Shown in pieces: positions 22,434 to 31,929 of a stretch of DNA of 64,000 nucleotides. The DNA comes from Aedes albopictus (lineage: Eukaryota > Arthropoda > Insecta > Diptera > Culicidae): positions 331,992,421 to 332,056,420 of the forward strand of contig NC_085138.1 of NCBI RefSeq assembly GCF_035046485.1, given 5' to 3'. Positions within the stretch are counted from its first letter, which is position 1. Each line of letters begins with the position of its first letter. Both the position numbers and the translations under genes were made by a program. The notes beneath the pieces were generated by a model. The model searched no databases. It was not told the origin of the DNA and worked only from the letters and a program-made list of their open reading frames with translations.

Positions 22434-23034
22434 GGAGAATAGCAAATTGATAACAACAGAATCACATAGCCTGTTTTTATATCATAATTTGTTATTGTTA
22501 ACTTATCAAAATATATCAGGCCAAACATGTCTAAAGGTCCTATCTGCAGAAGAGAGGCTCTCTTTGGTTTCCCTCTCTTTCGTTAATATCTTAGCTGTTT
22601 ATTTGTATTATGATAGTCTCCTTGCATTGAACGATGGTCAAAACAATCGTCTTTTGATTTGTACTGCAAAAATAGTTGAAAAGTGTACCATTGCATTGCA
22701 ATAATTGGAAGAGAAAGTGAACAAAGAGAGCCTCTCAAATGCAGATAGGACCTATTGAAATGTTTGGCCTGATATCTTTCTAATAACATGTTGTGTTGGG
22801 CAATCTTATTTTGTTATATTCAAGTTTTTGGGATATATCCACAAGATAACATTATTGAATTATTCTTCTAGGAACATTTTTTTGTTATGATATTTGTTAT
22901 TTTGCCGCTTATGACTGACAAGTTTATAACATAATTTGTTATGCTAATAACATAAAAATTACTGATTCAATTATACAGTTATTAGGCCAAAATAACATAT
23001 TTTATTATGCCGTTGATATTTTCTTCTGCTCGGG
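22434..23034. mobile_element. 601-bp MITE with TA duplication and ATAAC motifs
   Basis: The ends are CCCGAGCAGAGGAGAATA and, reversed from the right, CCCGAGCAGAAGAAAATA. They are flanked by TA at 22432-22433 and 23035-23036. The interior repeats AATAACAT and TTGTTAT motifs in both orientations, as does the larger relative at 10107-10891. It lies inside the hAT-like element. Confidence 0.78.
22513..22775. repeat. Foldback with ~55-bp inverted ends, innermost of the nest
   Basis: ATATCAGGCCAAACATGTCT on the left and its near reverse complement on the right (ending GGCCTGATAT) begin arms that continue through GGTCCTATCTGCA and GAGAGGCTCTCTTTG. The spacer is about 150 bp. It interrupts the ATAAC-rich MITE. 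No duplication could be fixed with certainty. Confidence 0.75.
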
Positions 23035-23551
23035 TATATGTACCAAAATCAGCTAGGTGAATACAATAGAAGATTTAACTGATTTTTTCTTGATGATGCT
23101 ATCAACCGATTCTGAAGAAATAACAAGAAACCTTAATCTAACAAGTTTCATTCTAAGCTATAAAATCTATTCCCAAAAATCAACGTTCATTTAACCAGTT
23201 ATTGCTAAGATATATCCTGGATTTGCAGAAAGGTTGCATAAATAAAATGTTTGTTTGTCAAAGTACTTTGTTTAATTGTTTAAGTTTGTTTATTTTCAAT
23301 ATTGGTTATACTATTGACAGGATTTCAACACTTCGAAAGAGATATCGTGGTACCGAAAGTACCGGTACCAAGGTTCAGTCAGTACCGGTATTTCAGTACC
23401 AAAAATTGGTCGGTAATACCGGTATTTTCGGTACCGGTACTACCGGTACTACATCCCTAAGGTAAACCAAAGACTAAACAGTTGAAAAAAATACACAAAA
23501 CTGTTATTGCTCAACAGCACAATTGTGCTGGTTCGTCACGAAAGGGATATA

Positions 23552-23808
23552 CACTACCCGTCATAAGTACGGACTCACAAAAAGTATTGCAACAATATTG
23601 CATCACCCTGACTCACCTCGATATCTCTAAAACCAGAACACCTACAAAAATGCCGGCTTCAGAAAAGTTGTTGCTTTTGGTCTTCTGAATAACTCTCCTG
23701 AAGACAGCATCCTTGTAAGTCCTCAAGTTTTGGAGATACCGAGGTGAGTCAGGGTGATGCAATATTGTTGCAATACTTTTTGTGAGTCCGTATTTACGAT
23801 GGGTAGTG
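23552..23808. mobile_element. 257-bp TA-flanked palindromic MITE
   Basis: The ends CACTACCCGTCATAAGTACG and the right-hand reverse complement (from CGTATTTACGATGGGTAGTG) start long inverted arms that run through GGACTCACAAAAAGTATTGC and AATATTGCATCACCCTGACT. TA flanks it at 23550-23551 and 23809-23810. It abuts the 4-bp-TSD MITE: its left TA uses the last base of that MITE's ATAT duplication. The Tc1/mariner superfamily is likely from the TA target. Confidence 0.83.
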
Positions 23809-25000
23809 TATACTCTGAATTACTGTATTTCTGAATTACTTTGGCTACGTAGGGAAGTAGGATGAGTACATATTTGACAAGAAAATCACTGTCACCACTA
23901 GGATCAATTTATAAGAGATAATCAACTCCTTCCGAACGGTTCCGGGTTATTTGGCCGAATGTCATTTGGCCAAATGCTGTTTGGCCGAAAAAAGAGTGGG
24001 AAGTTAAGTGATCATGTTACTGTTTTCTATATCAGTATAAATCGAAAGAATGACCCATGATTCAAAGAAGAAAAAGGCTTTTATAAATATATTCACAGTT
24101 TCAACGTCTACTAATAACTTTTTGGTTAAACTAGACAGAGGTTCCCAACCTTGTTGAAGTGGCGACCCTCTTTAAGAATTTTCAAAACATCTGGGGCTCA
24201 ATGAAAATTTCTAGTAAAAAAGTTTGAATTAAGTAAACGAAACCGAGATATTCAGGTAAAGTGGCGTAGCCAGAAATTTACTGTGGAAAAGATTTTCGAC
24301 GACCAATGATACTTTTTTTTTCATTTGACACTCACGTTTTGTAAACAATGATGCCATGTACATTCAATTTGGGTCGTAGATAAAAAGAGCGGCGCGACCA
24401 ATTTGTTTCTTCTAAGAGCGTTTTTTACTGAACATTTCTGCCTCAAATTGTGTCTCTTGGTGCTGGGGGTGCTGTTGAGGGTTTGATAGTGGTTGACCCC
24501 AAAAAAATGGAAAGGGGGTCTTGCTAAGTTCCTGTGTTTTCCAAACCACTTCTAAATATAAGAAAAAAAAATGTAATTCTCCTGGAAACTCATACTAAAA
24601 TATTCACAAAGACAGTTTGACGAACTGCAACAGAATTTATTTTTTATTTTTCTTTTTTGGAATGCTTAATTTTACAAAAATTTGGTATTCTAACCAATAC
24701 TACCATAAATTTGTTTAGGAAAAATCCCAATATGAATATAATACAACATTCTTATCCAGTCAGAAAAAACTTTGATAATTTTACAATTTCAGTAAAAAAA
24801 AATCCATAATATTCACTAAAAATATCCTGAAATCAAATCGATTAAAAACTTCTCAAGGGATTTTTAAGATCCAAAATGTTTAAGGATTCCAGAAACATCT
24901 GGACATGTTTCTTGAAACTACCGAAAAAGCACCGCTTTTACAGTGTTTTCGCCTCCCTACGACCTGATTACAGCCCACTCTGGGAATCACTGGTTTGTAC

Positions 25001-25606
25001 CAGTGTTGGGAATACTCACTAGCGAAAAGTTGTACTCACTTGCTTCTATCTCAGTCCAGAAGCATGCTATCAAAAAATGATGTTTGAAGGAGTTTTAGAT
25101 TGTAGTTTAATCTAAAAGTTTGCCGAATAAAGTAAAGGTCGCAGGCGCATACCAAAATCGTGAGAGAGCTGTGAGTTCAAGATGAGTATAAATTACATGA
25201 ATTTTACTCACCTCATACACACAGCTCTCTCACAACTTTGGTATGCGTCTGCGACCTTTACTTTATTCGGTAAACTTTTAGATTAAACTACAATCTAAAA
25301 GCCCTTCAAACATCATTTTTTGATAGCATGCTTCTGGACTGCGATAGAAGCAAGTGAGTACACCTTGTCCTTTTTTTACGTCCATGCGTGGCTGAGCGAC
25401 AAAAAATTCTACCGCTAAGACAATGCGCAAACTCAACAGTTTTATATTTTTTAAAACATCTTCGTGATTAGGAGAAGTGTACAAAAATATAAAAATGTGT
25501 ATTTTGATCATTATTTTGTCGGTAGAATTTTTTTTCGCTAAGCCAATAGTGGACGTAAATCAAGGTTTAGGTGTATCACTCTTGCAAGTGAGTATTCCCA
25601 ACACTG
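25001..25606. mobile_element. hAT-like foldback element, exact 8-bp TSD
   Basis: The ends CAGTGTTGGGAATACTCACT and its reverse complement are flanked by the exact 8-bp duplication GTTTGTAC (24993-25000 and 25607-25614), which indicates an hAT-type insertion. The arms are long: about 25030-25170 is inverted at 25200-25358, including GAAGCATGCTATCAAAAAAT and TTTACTTTATTCGG. The right arm is interrupted by a second foldback at 25376-25560. Confidence 0.85.
25376..25560. repeat. Small foldback nested in the hAT foldback
   Basis: TTTACGTCCATGCGTGGCTG near 25376 and the inverted form ending at GGACGTAAA (25558) start arms that include AGCGACAAAAAATTCTACCG. The spacer is about 100 bp. It separates the right arm of the surrounding foldback from its terminal repeat, so it arrived later. 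Confidence 0.7.
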
Positions 25607-25937
25607 GTTTGTACCCATCTCTCACTTTCGCGTGTTACTGGTTACCGATATAGAAAATAAAAACGCAAAACATAAAAATTATTGGAATAATTTGCACAAA
25701 ATAGAATAAAAAATCAACAATTTTTTGAGTAACATCGCGCCCCCGTTGACTGGCTTCACGGCCTCTAGCGGCTGCGGACTACCAGTTAGGAACCCGTGAG
25801 CTAGAAGAAATAACCTTTGATTAAACAAATGAAAAATAATCATATTAGCAGCAAGAATGTTACCCAGAGTTTGTCTGCGCTTCCTTATTATTTTCAGCAT
25901 AATCCGGCCAAACGGCATTCGGCCAAATGGTCGGTCA

Positions 25938-26128
25938 CCTTTAGTACGTTGTAATGCAAAAAAGCAACCTACTTTTAAGAGAAGGTACAATGAATTTTGG
26001 TTGTCAACCAACTCTAGTGTAACTCAGTGTAACTTAAAATGATAAATATCTCATAGTGTTTACAATTAGACCGCCACTAACTACATTACCATTCCACTCG
26101 AAACAAAATGGATGAAACGTAGAAAGTA
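25938..26128. other. Spacer before the Helitron-like element
   Basis: Short AT-rich DNA with nothing recognised. Confidence 0.35.
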
Positions 26129-27373
26129 TCTATATATATAAAAATGAGTTTTAAGTCCCTTTGAGGCAACAAAACTCACGAACGGGTGCACCGATCAGCA
26201 TGGCTCTTGCACGGTTCGATTCGTATTCAAGGTGGCTGTGTTTATATCTAATCTAATCTAATCTAATCTAATACAAACGCAGCCAGTACGAGAAAGCATC
26301 CTGGAAAGTAATCAGGTTAGATTAGACCCAATTACTTTTCTTGTCAGTATTGAGGCTTGCAGCATATCAATAATATGGTGCAAGCGTCAAAGCGGCCAGG
26401 CCTACTGCGTTGTATTTACCGCGAAGATGATTCTTCGAAATGTCTCGAGTTTAAACGATTGTTTTCCATCGAAGCAATTCTAGAATCTGCAGGGAAGAAG
26501 GGATGCATGGACATACCGTACCAAACGCTCCAAATAAGTGTTAAATATGGTTGAGAAATATAGGCATATGTAAATAATGATACTGAATGATATATGGTGA
26601 ATATTGGAAAGCTCTCACCCATTTAGCTTGTGCGGTCCGAGGTTATTCTTGATGATCCCCGTGATTCTGAATTTCCCATCTGCGTCTGCCGAACAATTGG
26701 TAGCGGTAGAGGCACACGACAATACGCACGACAATCGCGAGAACAACGACGAGTTTCGGCACTTTTGGCTTTTCCCGGTCCCGAAATAATCGAAAACGAA
26801 ACTATTGTTCTCTCCGGAGTACGTAGTACGAGCTGTCACGCCACGAGCGTAATCGCGGAAAAAGTGCATCGGAGAAAACTTTTATTAGCGCACACTTTCA
26901 TTATCGCAATCAATACCTTTAGCACTTTCTACCTTAAAACATGGACTGGTGTCGATATTTTCAAAACTTGAGGCGTATCACCCGCCGTATCACTCACAAA
27001 TCTTCTCAAAATCAATCATTCACACATTCTCACCCGCGGAAGAGCCATCCGGATGGTGTAGCACCGGCCAAATCGTCAGCGGAATCGCAAAAAAAAAAAT
27101 CGAGCGCGAAAGAAACCACGGCAAGCAGAGCAAAACACGTCTGCACGCGGCAACGCCTGCTGCGCTTCCTCCGTATTCAAGGTGGCTGTGTTTATATGTA
27201 CAAAAAGTTACGAAAATCAACAGTAAGAAAATTGGAAAATTATTGATTTTCATGAGCTGGGAAGGAAATCAACACGATCGAAATGAAACCAATCTAGAGT
27301 GCGGTGATGTTATGAGCTCTACAGTTGTCAAATCACCACAGCTTGGCAAGACAACGTTTGCCGAAACAGCTAG
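26129..27373 (+). mobile_element. Non-autonomous Helitron-like element, 1,245 bp
   Basis: The left end is TCTATATATATAAAAATGAG, preceded by A. The right end is CAGCTAG followed by T, the A|T target rule of Helitrons. Just before the right end is a hairpin, GGCAA with TTGCC around the loop GACAACGT (27344-27362). No Rep/helicase frame is present. The interior contains a GC-richer block (26600-27180) unlike typical Helitron DNA, bounded by two copies of CGTATTCAAGGTGGCTGTGT (about 26222 and 27171), which suggests captured or inserted sequence. Confidence 0.75.
26246..26273. repeat. (CTAAT)n microsatellite
   Basis: About five tandem copies of CTAAT follow the first copy of the 20-bp direct repeat in the Helitron-like element. 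The reverse strand reads ATTAG. A related (AGATT)n tract lies at 30701-30726. It is not the insect telomere unit TTAGG. Confidence 0.85.
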
Positions 27374-27649
27374 TTTCTGATAAAATTTCTAAGATTTTTC
27401 ATCCCTAAAAAAAGAAACAATGTGTTTGAAGAAATAGCCTATTATAATAAGCGTGATAATTATTGATGTAGGAAAAATCTCAAATAGAGTGAGAAGTTTA
27501 AGCAGCAGGAAGTACAATATGCGTTATATTTAAAAAGGATATAATGTTCATTTGGCCTGATGACCTTTTGGAAATGTTTGAGTTGTTACTATATAATAGA
27601 GATTTGATTTGCCTTCAGATATTTATTTGTTTGAGAGACCTAAACCTTC

Positions 27650-27800
27650 CCCAGTCAACCAGTAATCGTATAAGGTGTTGCATAAGTTGTTAAAGTTGAG
27701 GCGATATGCGTACATTTTACATGCTCCTAAATGGAGGCATGCATATGGCCTCCACTTTATCATCATATGAAACATCCGATACGATTACTGGTTGTCTGGG
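27650..27800. mobile_element. 151-bp MITE
   Basis: CCCAGTCAACCAGTAATCGT at the left and its near reverse complement ending CTGGTTGTCTGGG at the right form a 22-bp terminal inverted repeat with one mismatch. The interior also folds: GGAGGC and GCCTCC pair around CATGCATAT near 27735-27757. No certain duplication was found. Short length and strong ends fit a MITE. Confidence 0.7.
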
Positions 27801-28289
27801 TCCCCCTTTTTAAAGAAGGGGATGGTCTCACACCAAAATAGAAATACTTCTTGTCTTAAATATCCTTCACATGCCAAACTTGGATCCCTTAGCTTAATTA
27901 ATTGTCCAACATTGCAGATAAGTTTGTAATCAAGAAAATTAACTCAAATTATTTAAGCTTTTCTTGAAACTGTGTCTTTGACAGTTTTTAAAAACATGCC
28001 GAAAAGTCCTCTTTTGATTATTTCATAAATACCTTGTGAACATTATGATGGTAACCCTGGGCGTTTATAGTGGAATACCTGACAATAGAAGAAAATAAAA
28101 TTTAATACATACTGTTTAAATTCACTTCATAAAGTTGAATTCTACCCCGTAACGCAGGAAGATATTTTATAAGGTTACGCCGATTACGGAGTAAAATCTA
28201 CTGCATCAAATTTTGGGTCAATTAATCTTAATATTGAAATAAACTTAAATGTTGTACGCGTATTAATAACAACTTATACAACTGGATAT

Positions 28290-28480
28290 GAAAATACCAT
28301 TGAGTAGAGCGTGGGTCGCTATGGCTAAACATTTTGTTAATACATGTTCCACCGTGACCTTACAATGTTTGGACGCTTTTTTGGTCAGATTTTCCACTGT
28401 AACTCATAATTGCGACCGTAAACCTAAAATATTTTTGCATATTCGGATTCCTTGTGCATATTATTTTTGCATATTCGGAT
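28290..28480. repeat. Third copy of the 31.3-31.7 kb foldback unit
   Basis: The stretch with TCAGATTTTCCACTGTAACT, CGACCGTAAACC and GCATATTCGGATTCCTTGT matches the repeated unit at 31358-31455. It lies 3 kb upstream in the same orientation as that unit. A piece (ATTTTTGCATATTCGGATTC) is doubled at 28432-28451 and 28464-28483. Confidence 0.6.
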
Positions 28481-29197
28481 TCGTGCGGGGATACTTTTGA
28501 AATACAGGGCTAATTTGGACACTCTTGAATATGGATTTTTTGAATTCAAAATATGGTTTAAAGCTGTTTGAAGTCTTTGGGACTATTGTGAAGCATTATT
28601 TTCCCCTTCATTTGGTTGAAACAGTTTTTCAAACTGACCCTTTATTAATTGTGAGGACGCGAAAAAACGTCTGCTAAACCGAAAAAATATATGCATTTGC
28701 TCTGTAAGCATTGTTTCTACAGTTCATAAATTTCAAAAGGGTTGATCAATTCATTAAAGATGGTCCCTTTTTTTAAGGCTGTCTATATTACAATATCACG
28801 CTGCTTATAATAAAAAAGGTAGTACAGAACCATCTAGAAATGCAAACATTTATTGAAATCATGTATGATATAGTATACTACAGAATTGGTACAAAGTAGT
28901 TTCCTATATAACCCTGGAAATTTAAATGTAGTTTTGTTATAGTTCAATATGTCCAAAGCAGCCCGATCGCAGCAAGCCGTGCGCGTGGGCGGCTGCTTTA
29001 AAATTTTCTGTCACGCGTTTTCTCGTTTCCGTGTGATTTTCGAATCAGCTGAAGTGAAATAGTGGTAATCACGTTCAAATGTATGCGTGCCTTTTTTGTA
29101 GATGTAATTGTGAAACTGCGAGGAAAACATTTGCACTCCTACCCCGTATGTTAGTTTTATCATTGTTTACCGATTTTACCCAGTTTGATTGGGTAAT

Positions 29198-29220
29198 ATT
29201 TGCATATGCAATATAAATAG
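29198..29220 (+). promoter_or_regulatory. Candidate core promoter: octamer-like site plus TATA box
   Basis: TATAAATAG at 29212-29220 is a good insect TATA box. Immediately upstream is the perfect 12-bp palindrome TTGCATATGCAA (29200-29211), which includes ATTTGCAT, the octamer bound by POU-domain factors. No strong TCAGT initiator is seen 25-30 bp downstream. The region could be a host promoter or a promoter within an unrecognised element; use in vivo is not shown. Confidence 0.3.
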
Positions 29221-29915
29221 CCTTTGAATTAGCGTGCATTTTTGTGTGAGGAAAAACTCGCGCTAGTGTTCGTGTGCTGAAATGTCACTTATCTCTATGG
29301 CTTGGTACCATTCGGTTAGGTTAATTAAAAGTGTTTAGGAAATGAAAATTAGTCATTTTCTGTCGTGTATCCGTGAAGTTTTATTTTGACGTGACGTTTT
29401 TATGAATCGCGAGTGAATATTGTACCTCTGTGTTTGGGTTAGTTGTGTGTCTCTCGCAGCGGTGATCCACCCGGAAGATGCAAATGTGCGTCAGGTGAAA
29501 ACAGATAGGATTTTGTTTCGCTTTTCACGGATACAGTAAAAAAGAGATTCCGCTGAAGATCTCTAATTGTTAGGACCACGACTCGCGGGTATTTGTTTGC
29601 TGAAAAAAGTTACAAATGATATGCGTTCGGGCCTAGCTAAATTTCATTCGACCGAAGATTTTCGTGAAAAAGAAAATGTGCACAAATTTAAAATGATGGG
29701 GTACTTTTGGCAGCCCGTAACAAAATTGATGTTCACTATTGGAGTTCCTTATGCAAAACCAAAAAGTTGTGTTGGATATCGCGGCTATTCATTGTTGATA
29801 CTCGGTGAGAATGTTCCTTTTATCATATTTTTTGTACTTAATGATTATGTGCGACAAATGTAATTCAAAATTCATGTTGATACTTTGCTAGTTTCATACA
29901 AAATTATTTTTATTA
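29221..29915 (+). other. Possible transcribed leader; no confirmed gene
   Basis: Downstream of the TATA-like box are donor-like sites CAG|GTGAAA (29494/29495) and CTCG|GTGAGAA (near 29802). An acceptor-like tract TTATTATCGTTTCAG ends at 30276. A 98-codon frame starts at 29567 but joins the acceptor in a phase that stops almost at once. The idea of a spliced transcript is a guess. Confidence 0.25.
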
Positions 29916-29919
29916 TTAA

Positions 29920-30035
29920 CCCTAAAAGGGATACCTTCATGGCCTCAGTTTCGTCACCTCGCTGAGTGTGTTCCATCAAAGACGAGCTCTGAAAGGCTCC
30001 TGGGGTCCAATGGACCCCAGGTATCCCTTTTAGGG
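29920..30035. mobile_element. 116-bp piggyBac-like MITE with TTAA duplication
   Basis: CCCTAAAAGGGATACCT and its reverse complement AGGTATCCCTTTTAGGG form the ends. TTAA lies on both sides (29916-29919 and 30036-30039). A TTAA target and CCCT termini are the signature of the piggyBac superfamily. The centre-right contains GGGGTCCAATGGACCCC, an internal palindrome. It is far too short to encode transposase. Confidence 0.85.
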
Positions 30036-30286
30036 TTAAATATAAACAAAACTTGAACAGTATTTAGAATCCATTTCAATGTAATCAATTTTTCGATATT
30101 TTCAAGTGATTTCAGCTTCTGCGTACTCAAAGTTGACCTCAAAACTTTCTCCATCCAGAATAAGGGGAGATCTATCTAATTAATTTTGTTTATTTTTTTA
30201 TAAACTTATTAGATATTTGAAAAATGTAAGGGTTGTATGAGGGGGGATTTGTAATCCTATTTTATTATCGTTTCAGAGAGCGAGTA

Positions 30287-30541
30287 ATGGCACATAAGCC
30301 TAGGCTTTCGAGCCCGGACACAGATCAAATACCTGTGTTCCATCCCAGGAGTAGGCATACCAATGGAGTGCGTATTAACCTTCTAAGCTTCATCACTCCC
30401 AACGATCTTGTACCTTATCTTCATTCCCCTGATAACGAAACGGTTGGTACAGTTGTCCCCGTTTCATCATTCCTCCAATTCGAAAACTTGTGTCAACCAT
30501 GTTATTCATACGTGGATAATCTGATTGCCACAATATTTTGA
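30287..30541 (+). other. Short open frame after a possible splice acceptor
   Basis: An ATG at 30287, 11 bp after the acceptor-like TTTCAG, opens a frame of 84 codons beginning MAHKPRLSSPDTDQ. There is no recognisable domain and no second exon that I can support. I list it only because of the promoter-like and splice-like context upstream; it may be chance. Confidence 0.15.
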
Positions 30542-31240
30542 GTTATCTTTGAAACAATTAGTCTGCACAGCGGGCCTAGCCGTTTTAATATTTGTATCAC
30601 ATCATACCTGATATGCTGCAAATATTAATGATGAAAAGAAAATACCAGAAGAAATTTCGGTATTTCCGGGATGCTTTTCAATACTGGCTGTGCAAGCACT
30701 AGATTAGATTAGATTAGATTAGATTAGTTGAATATGTCCGAAGTAGCCCCCATCCGGTTCTATACGAGATGTGTCCGATTGGTATATGAACAACTTTTAT
30801 GTTTATTGATGGATTTAGTTCAAATTTTGCATACATAACTCACGATTACTATGTGCAAAAGTTGTGGAAAACCATTCGCTACTTTGAGAGTTATAAAGCA
30901 AAGCAAAGATAACACACATCGTAGTTGCTACTCCGTGATTGACCAGAACAATCGAAGTTGCACAGAGATCCAATGGATGGTGCTTGGGACTAGCTACACA
31001 CTCTCAATGTGCACAATTCGAGAGTTCAATATTTAAAAGTCAAAAACGGCGCCGGCCACGTCCTTACGGTCATCGGGAGAGAGAAGGAATGTTAGTTCGA
31101 CAACCGTCGCTACTAGAAACCGTGGAATCCACAGCATCCCCACAATTGTCTCGGGAAGGAGTATTTGTTAGTAGGATAGGGTAAGGTGTGGATCTTGGAG
31201 CCACCTTTGGTAGGTGATATGACCAATGCCCTATATTAAC
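30542..31240. other. No gene recognised; (AGATT)n tract inside
   Basis: Six AGATT copies lie at 30701-30726, followed by GAATATGTCCGAAGTAGCCC, which resembles CAATATGTCCAAAGCAGCCC at 28947. The two sites, 1.8 kb apart in the same orientation, may be edges of one element. The frame MCKSCGKPFATLR at 30851 has a CxxC pair but nothing else supporting a zinc finger gene. Confidence 0.35.
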
Positions 31241-31246
31241 TGCAAA

Positions 31247-31703
31247 TTTTACAAGGAATCCAAACATAAATTATTTGAAGTTTATGAGTTATAGTGGAAA
31301 ATCTGACCAACGTTGTAAAGTCACGGTAGAAAGAAACATATGCCACATTCTACGGTGACGTTACAAAGTTTTGACGCCATTTCTGTCAGATGTTCCACTA
31401 TAACTCGTAAGTTCGACCATAAACCCTCACATATTTTTACATATTCGGATTCCTTGTAAAATTTCCATTAAGTTTAATCTGTTTAACAGTTAGTTTTCAT
31501 TGGAAAAGTATACTAATTGCCATTTTTAACATACTTTTCAAATGAAAACTAACGGTTAAACAGATTAAACTTAATGGAAGCTTTACAAGGAATTCGAATA
31601 TGCAAAACTATTTGACGGTTTATTGTCGAATTTACGAGTTATAATAGAAAATATGACAAAAAAGGCGTCAAAACGTGGTATCGTTACGGTAGAACGTGTC
31701 ATA
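31247..31703. repeat. Three-unit foldback cluster
   Basis: The main palindrome spans about 31337-31703. The left arm includes TTTTGACGCCATTTCTGTCA, ACTATAACTCGTAA and ATTCGGATTCCTTGTAAA. The right arm carries the same in reverse, and the arms meet at a short spacer near 31516-31527, next to a tight inverted repeat of CATTAAGTTTAATCTGTTTAA. A further inverted unit lies at 31247-31335 (ACAAGGAATCC, ATGAGTTATAGTGGAAAATC). A related copy is at 28290-28480. No frame is present. Confidence 0.75.
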
Positions 31704-31754
31704 TAGACAAAAAAAATCCGACTTTTCGAACCCTCTAAGCAGAATACCCTCTTT

Positions 31755-31927
31755 GAATGAGTGTAATCTGTTTTGTACCTTTTAATTCCGCCCTATTTTG
31801 CTTATCCTTTGACAGATACGCGTATTTCTACTACCACTTGTAATCTTCCTCAGTGTCAGTTATCCAGTGGGAAAGGATAAACAAAATAGGGCGGAATGAA
31901 AAGGTACAAAACTGATTACACTGATTC
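31755..31927. mobile_element. 173-bp MITE with ~50-bp inverted ends
   Basis: GAATGAGTGTAATCTGTTTT at the left matches in reverse the right end (AAAACTGATTACACTGATTC). The arms run through GTACCTTTTAATTCCGCCCT and ATTTTGCTTATCCTTT. The loop contains GACAGATACGCGTATTTC. Flanking duplications were not resolved. Confidence 0.78.
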
Positions 31928-31929
31928 GA

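Larger units (their letters stand above)
22069..23459. mobile_element. hAT-like element with TACCGGTA subterminal repeats
   Basis: The ends are TAGGGGTCGCAGTACCG and, reverse-complemented from the right, TAGGGATGTAGTACCGG. The flanks carry an exact 8-bp duplication, AGGTAAAC (22061-22068 and 23460-23467). Within about 120 bp of each end the palindrome TACCGGTA and near variants occur many times. Repeated subterminal motifs are typical of hAT elements, where transposase binds them; that role is inferred here. No transposase frame is present. It sits inside the 4-bp-TSD MITE and itself contains another element. Confidence 0.87.
21735..23546. mobile_element. 4-bp-TSD MITE, copy 2, split by nested insertions
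   Basis: It has the same ends as the element at 4066-4453 (CCCTTTCGTGACG and CGTCACGAAAGGG), with ATAT flanks at 21731-21734 and 23547-23550. About 334 bp of left sequence and 79 bp of right sequence align with copy 1. Between them lies an inserted hAT-like element (22069-23459). Removing that insert and one copy of its 8-bp duplication gives a MITE of copy-1 layout and size, which shows the order of insertion directly. Confidence 0.87.
23945..25937. mobile_element. Element bounded by TTTGGCCGAAT repeats
   Basis: The left edge has ATTTGGCCGAATG, CATTTGGCCAAATG and TTTGGCCG in series (23949-23988). The right edge has CCGGCCAAACGG and CATTCGGCCAAATGG (25904-25929), the inverted form. The two edges bound about 2 kb of AT-rich DNA with no transposase frame. 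I cannot name the superfamily, and no clean duplication was found. It contains the hAT foldback at 25001-25606. Confidence 0.5.
27374..28940. other. AT-rich DNA, no gene recognised, one MITE inside
   Basis: Apart from the MITE at 27650-27800 and the foldback-family piece at 28290-28480, this stretch has only short frames and no motif that I can tie to a gene. Confidence 0.4.

Noticed and set aside
23340..23455. CRISPR-like regularly spaced repeats (TACCGGTA)
   Set aside because: The spacing is irregular, the motif is only 8 bp and the host is a eukaryote; these are hAT subterminal repeats.
26246..26273. Telomere-type repeat
   Set aside because: The unit is CTAAT/ATTAG, not the insect TTAGG, and the tract is only about 28 bp long inside an element.
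28940..30760. LTR retrotransposon
   Set aside because: No pair of long direct repeats, primer-binding site, or gag-pol motif was found; only 20-bp direct repeats are visible.
30851..31036. Zinc-finger gene (frame beginning MCKSCGKPF)
   Set aside because: Only one CxxC pair and no following histidines or second finger; AT-rich repeat-like surroundings.
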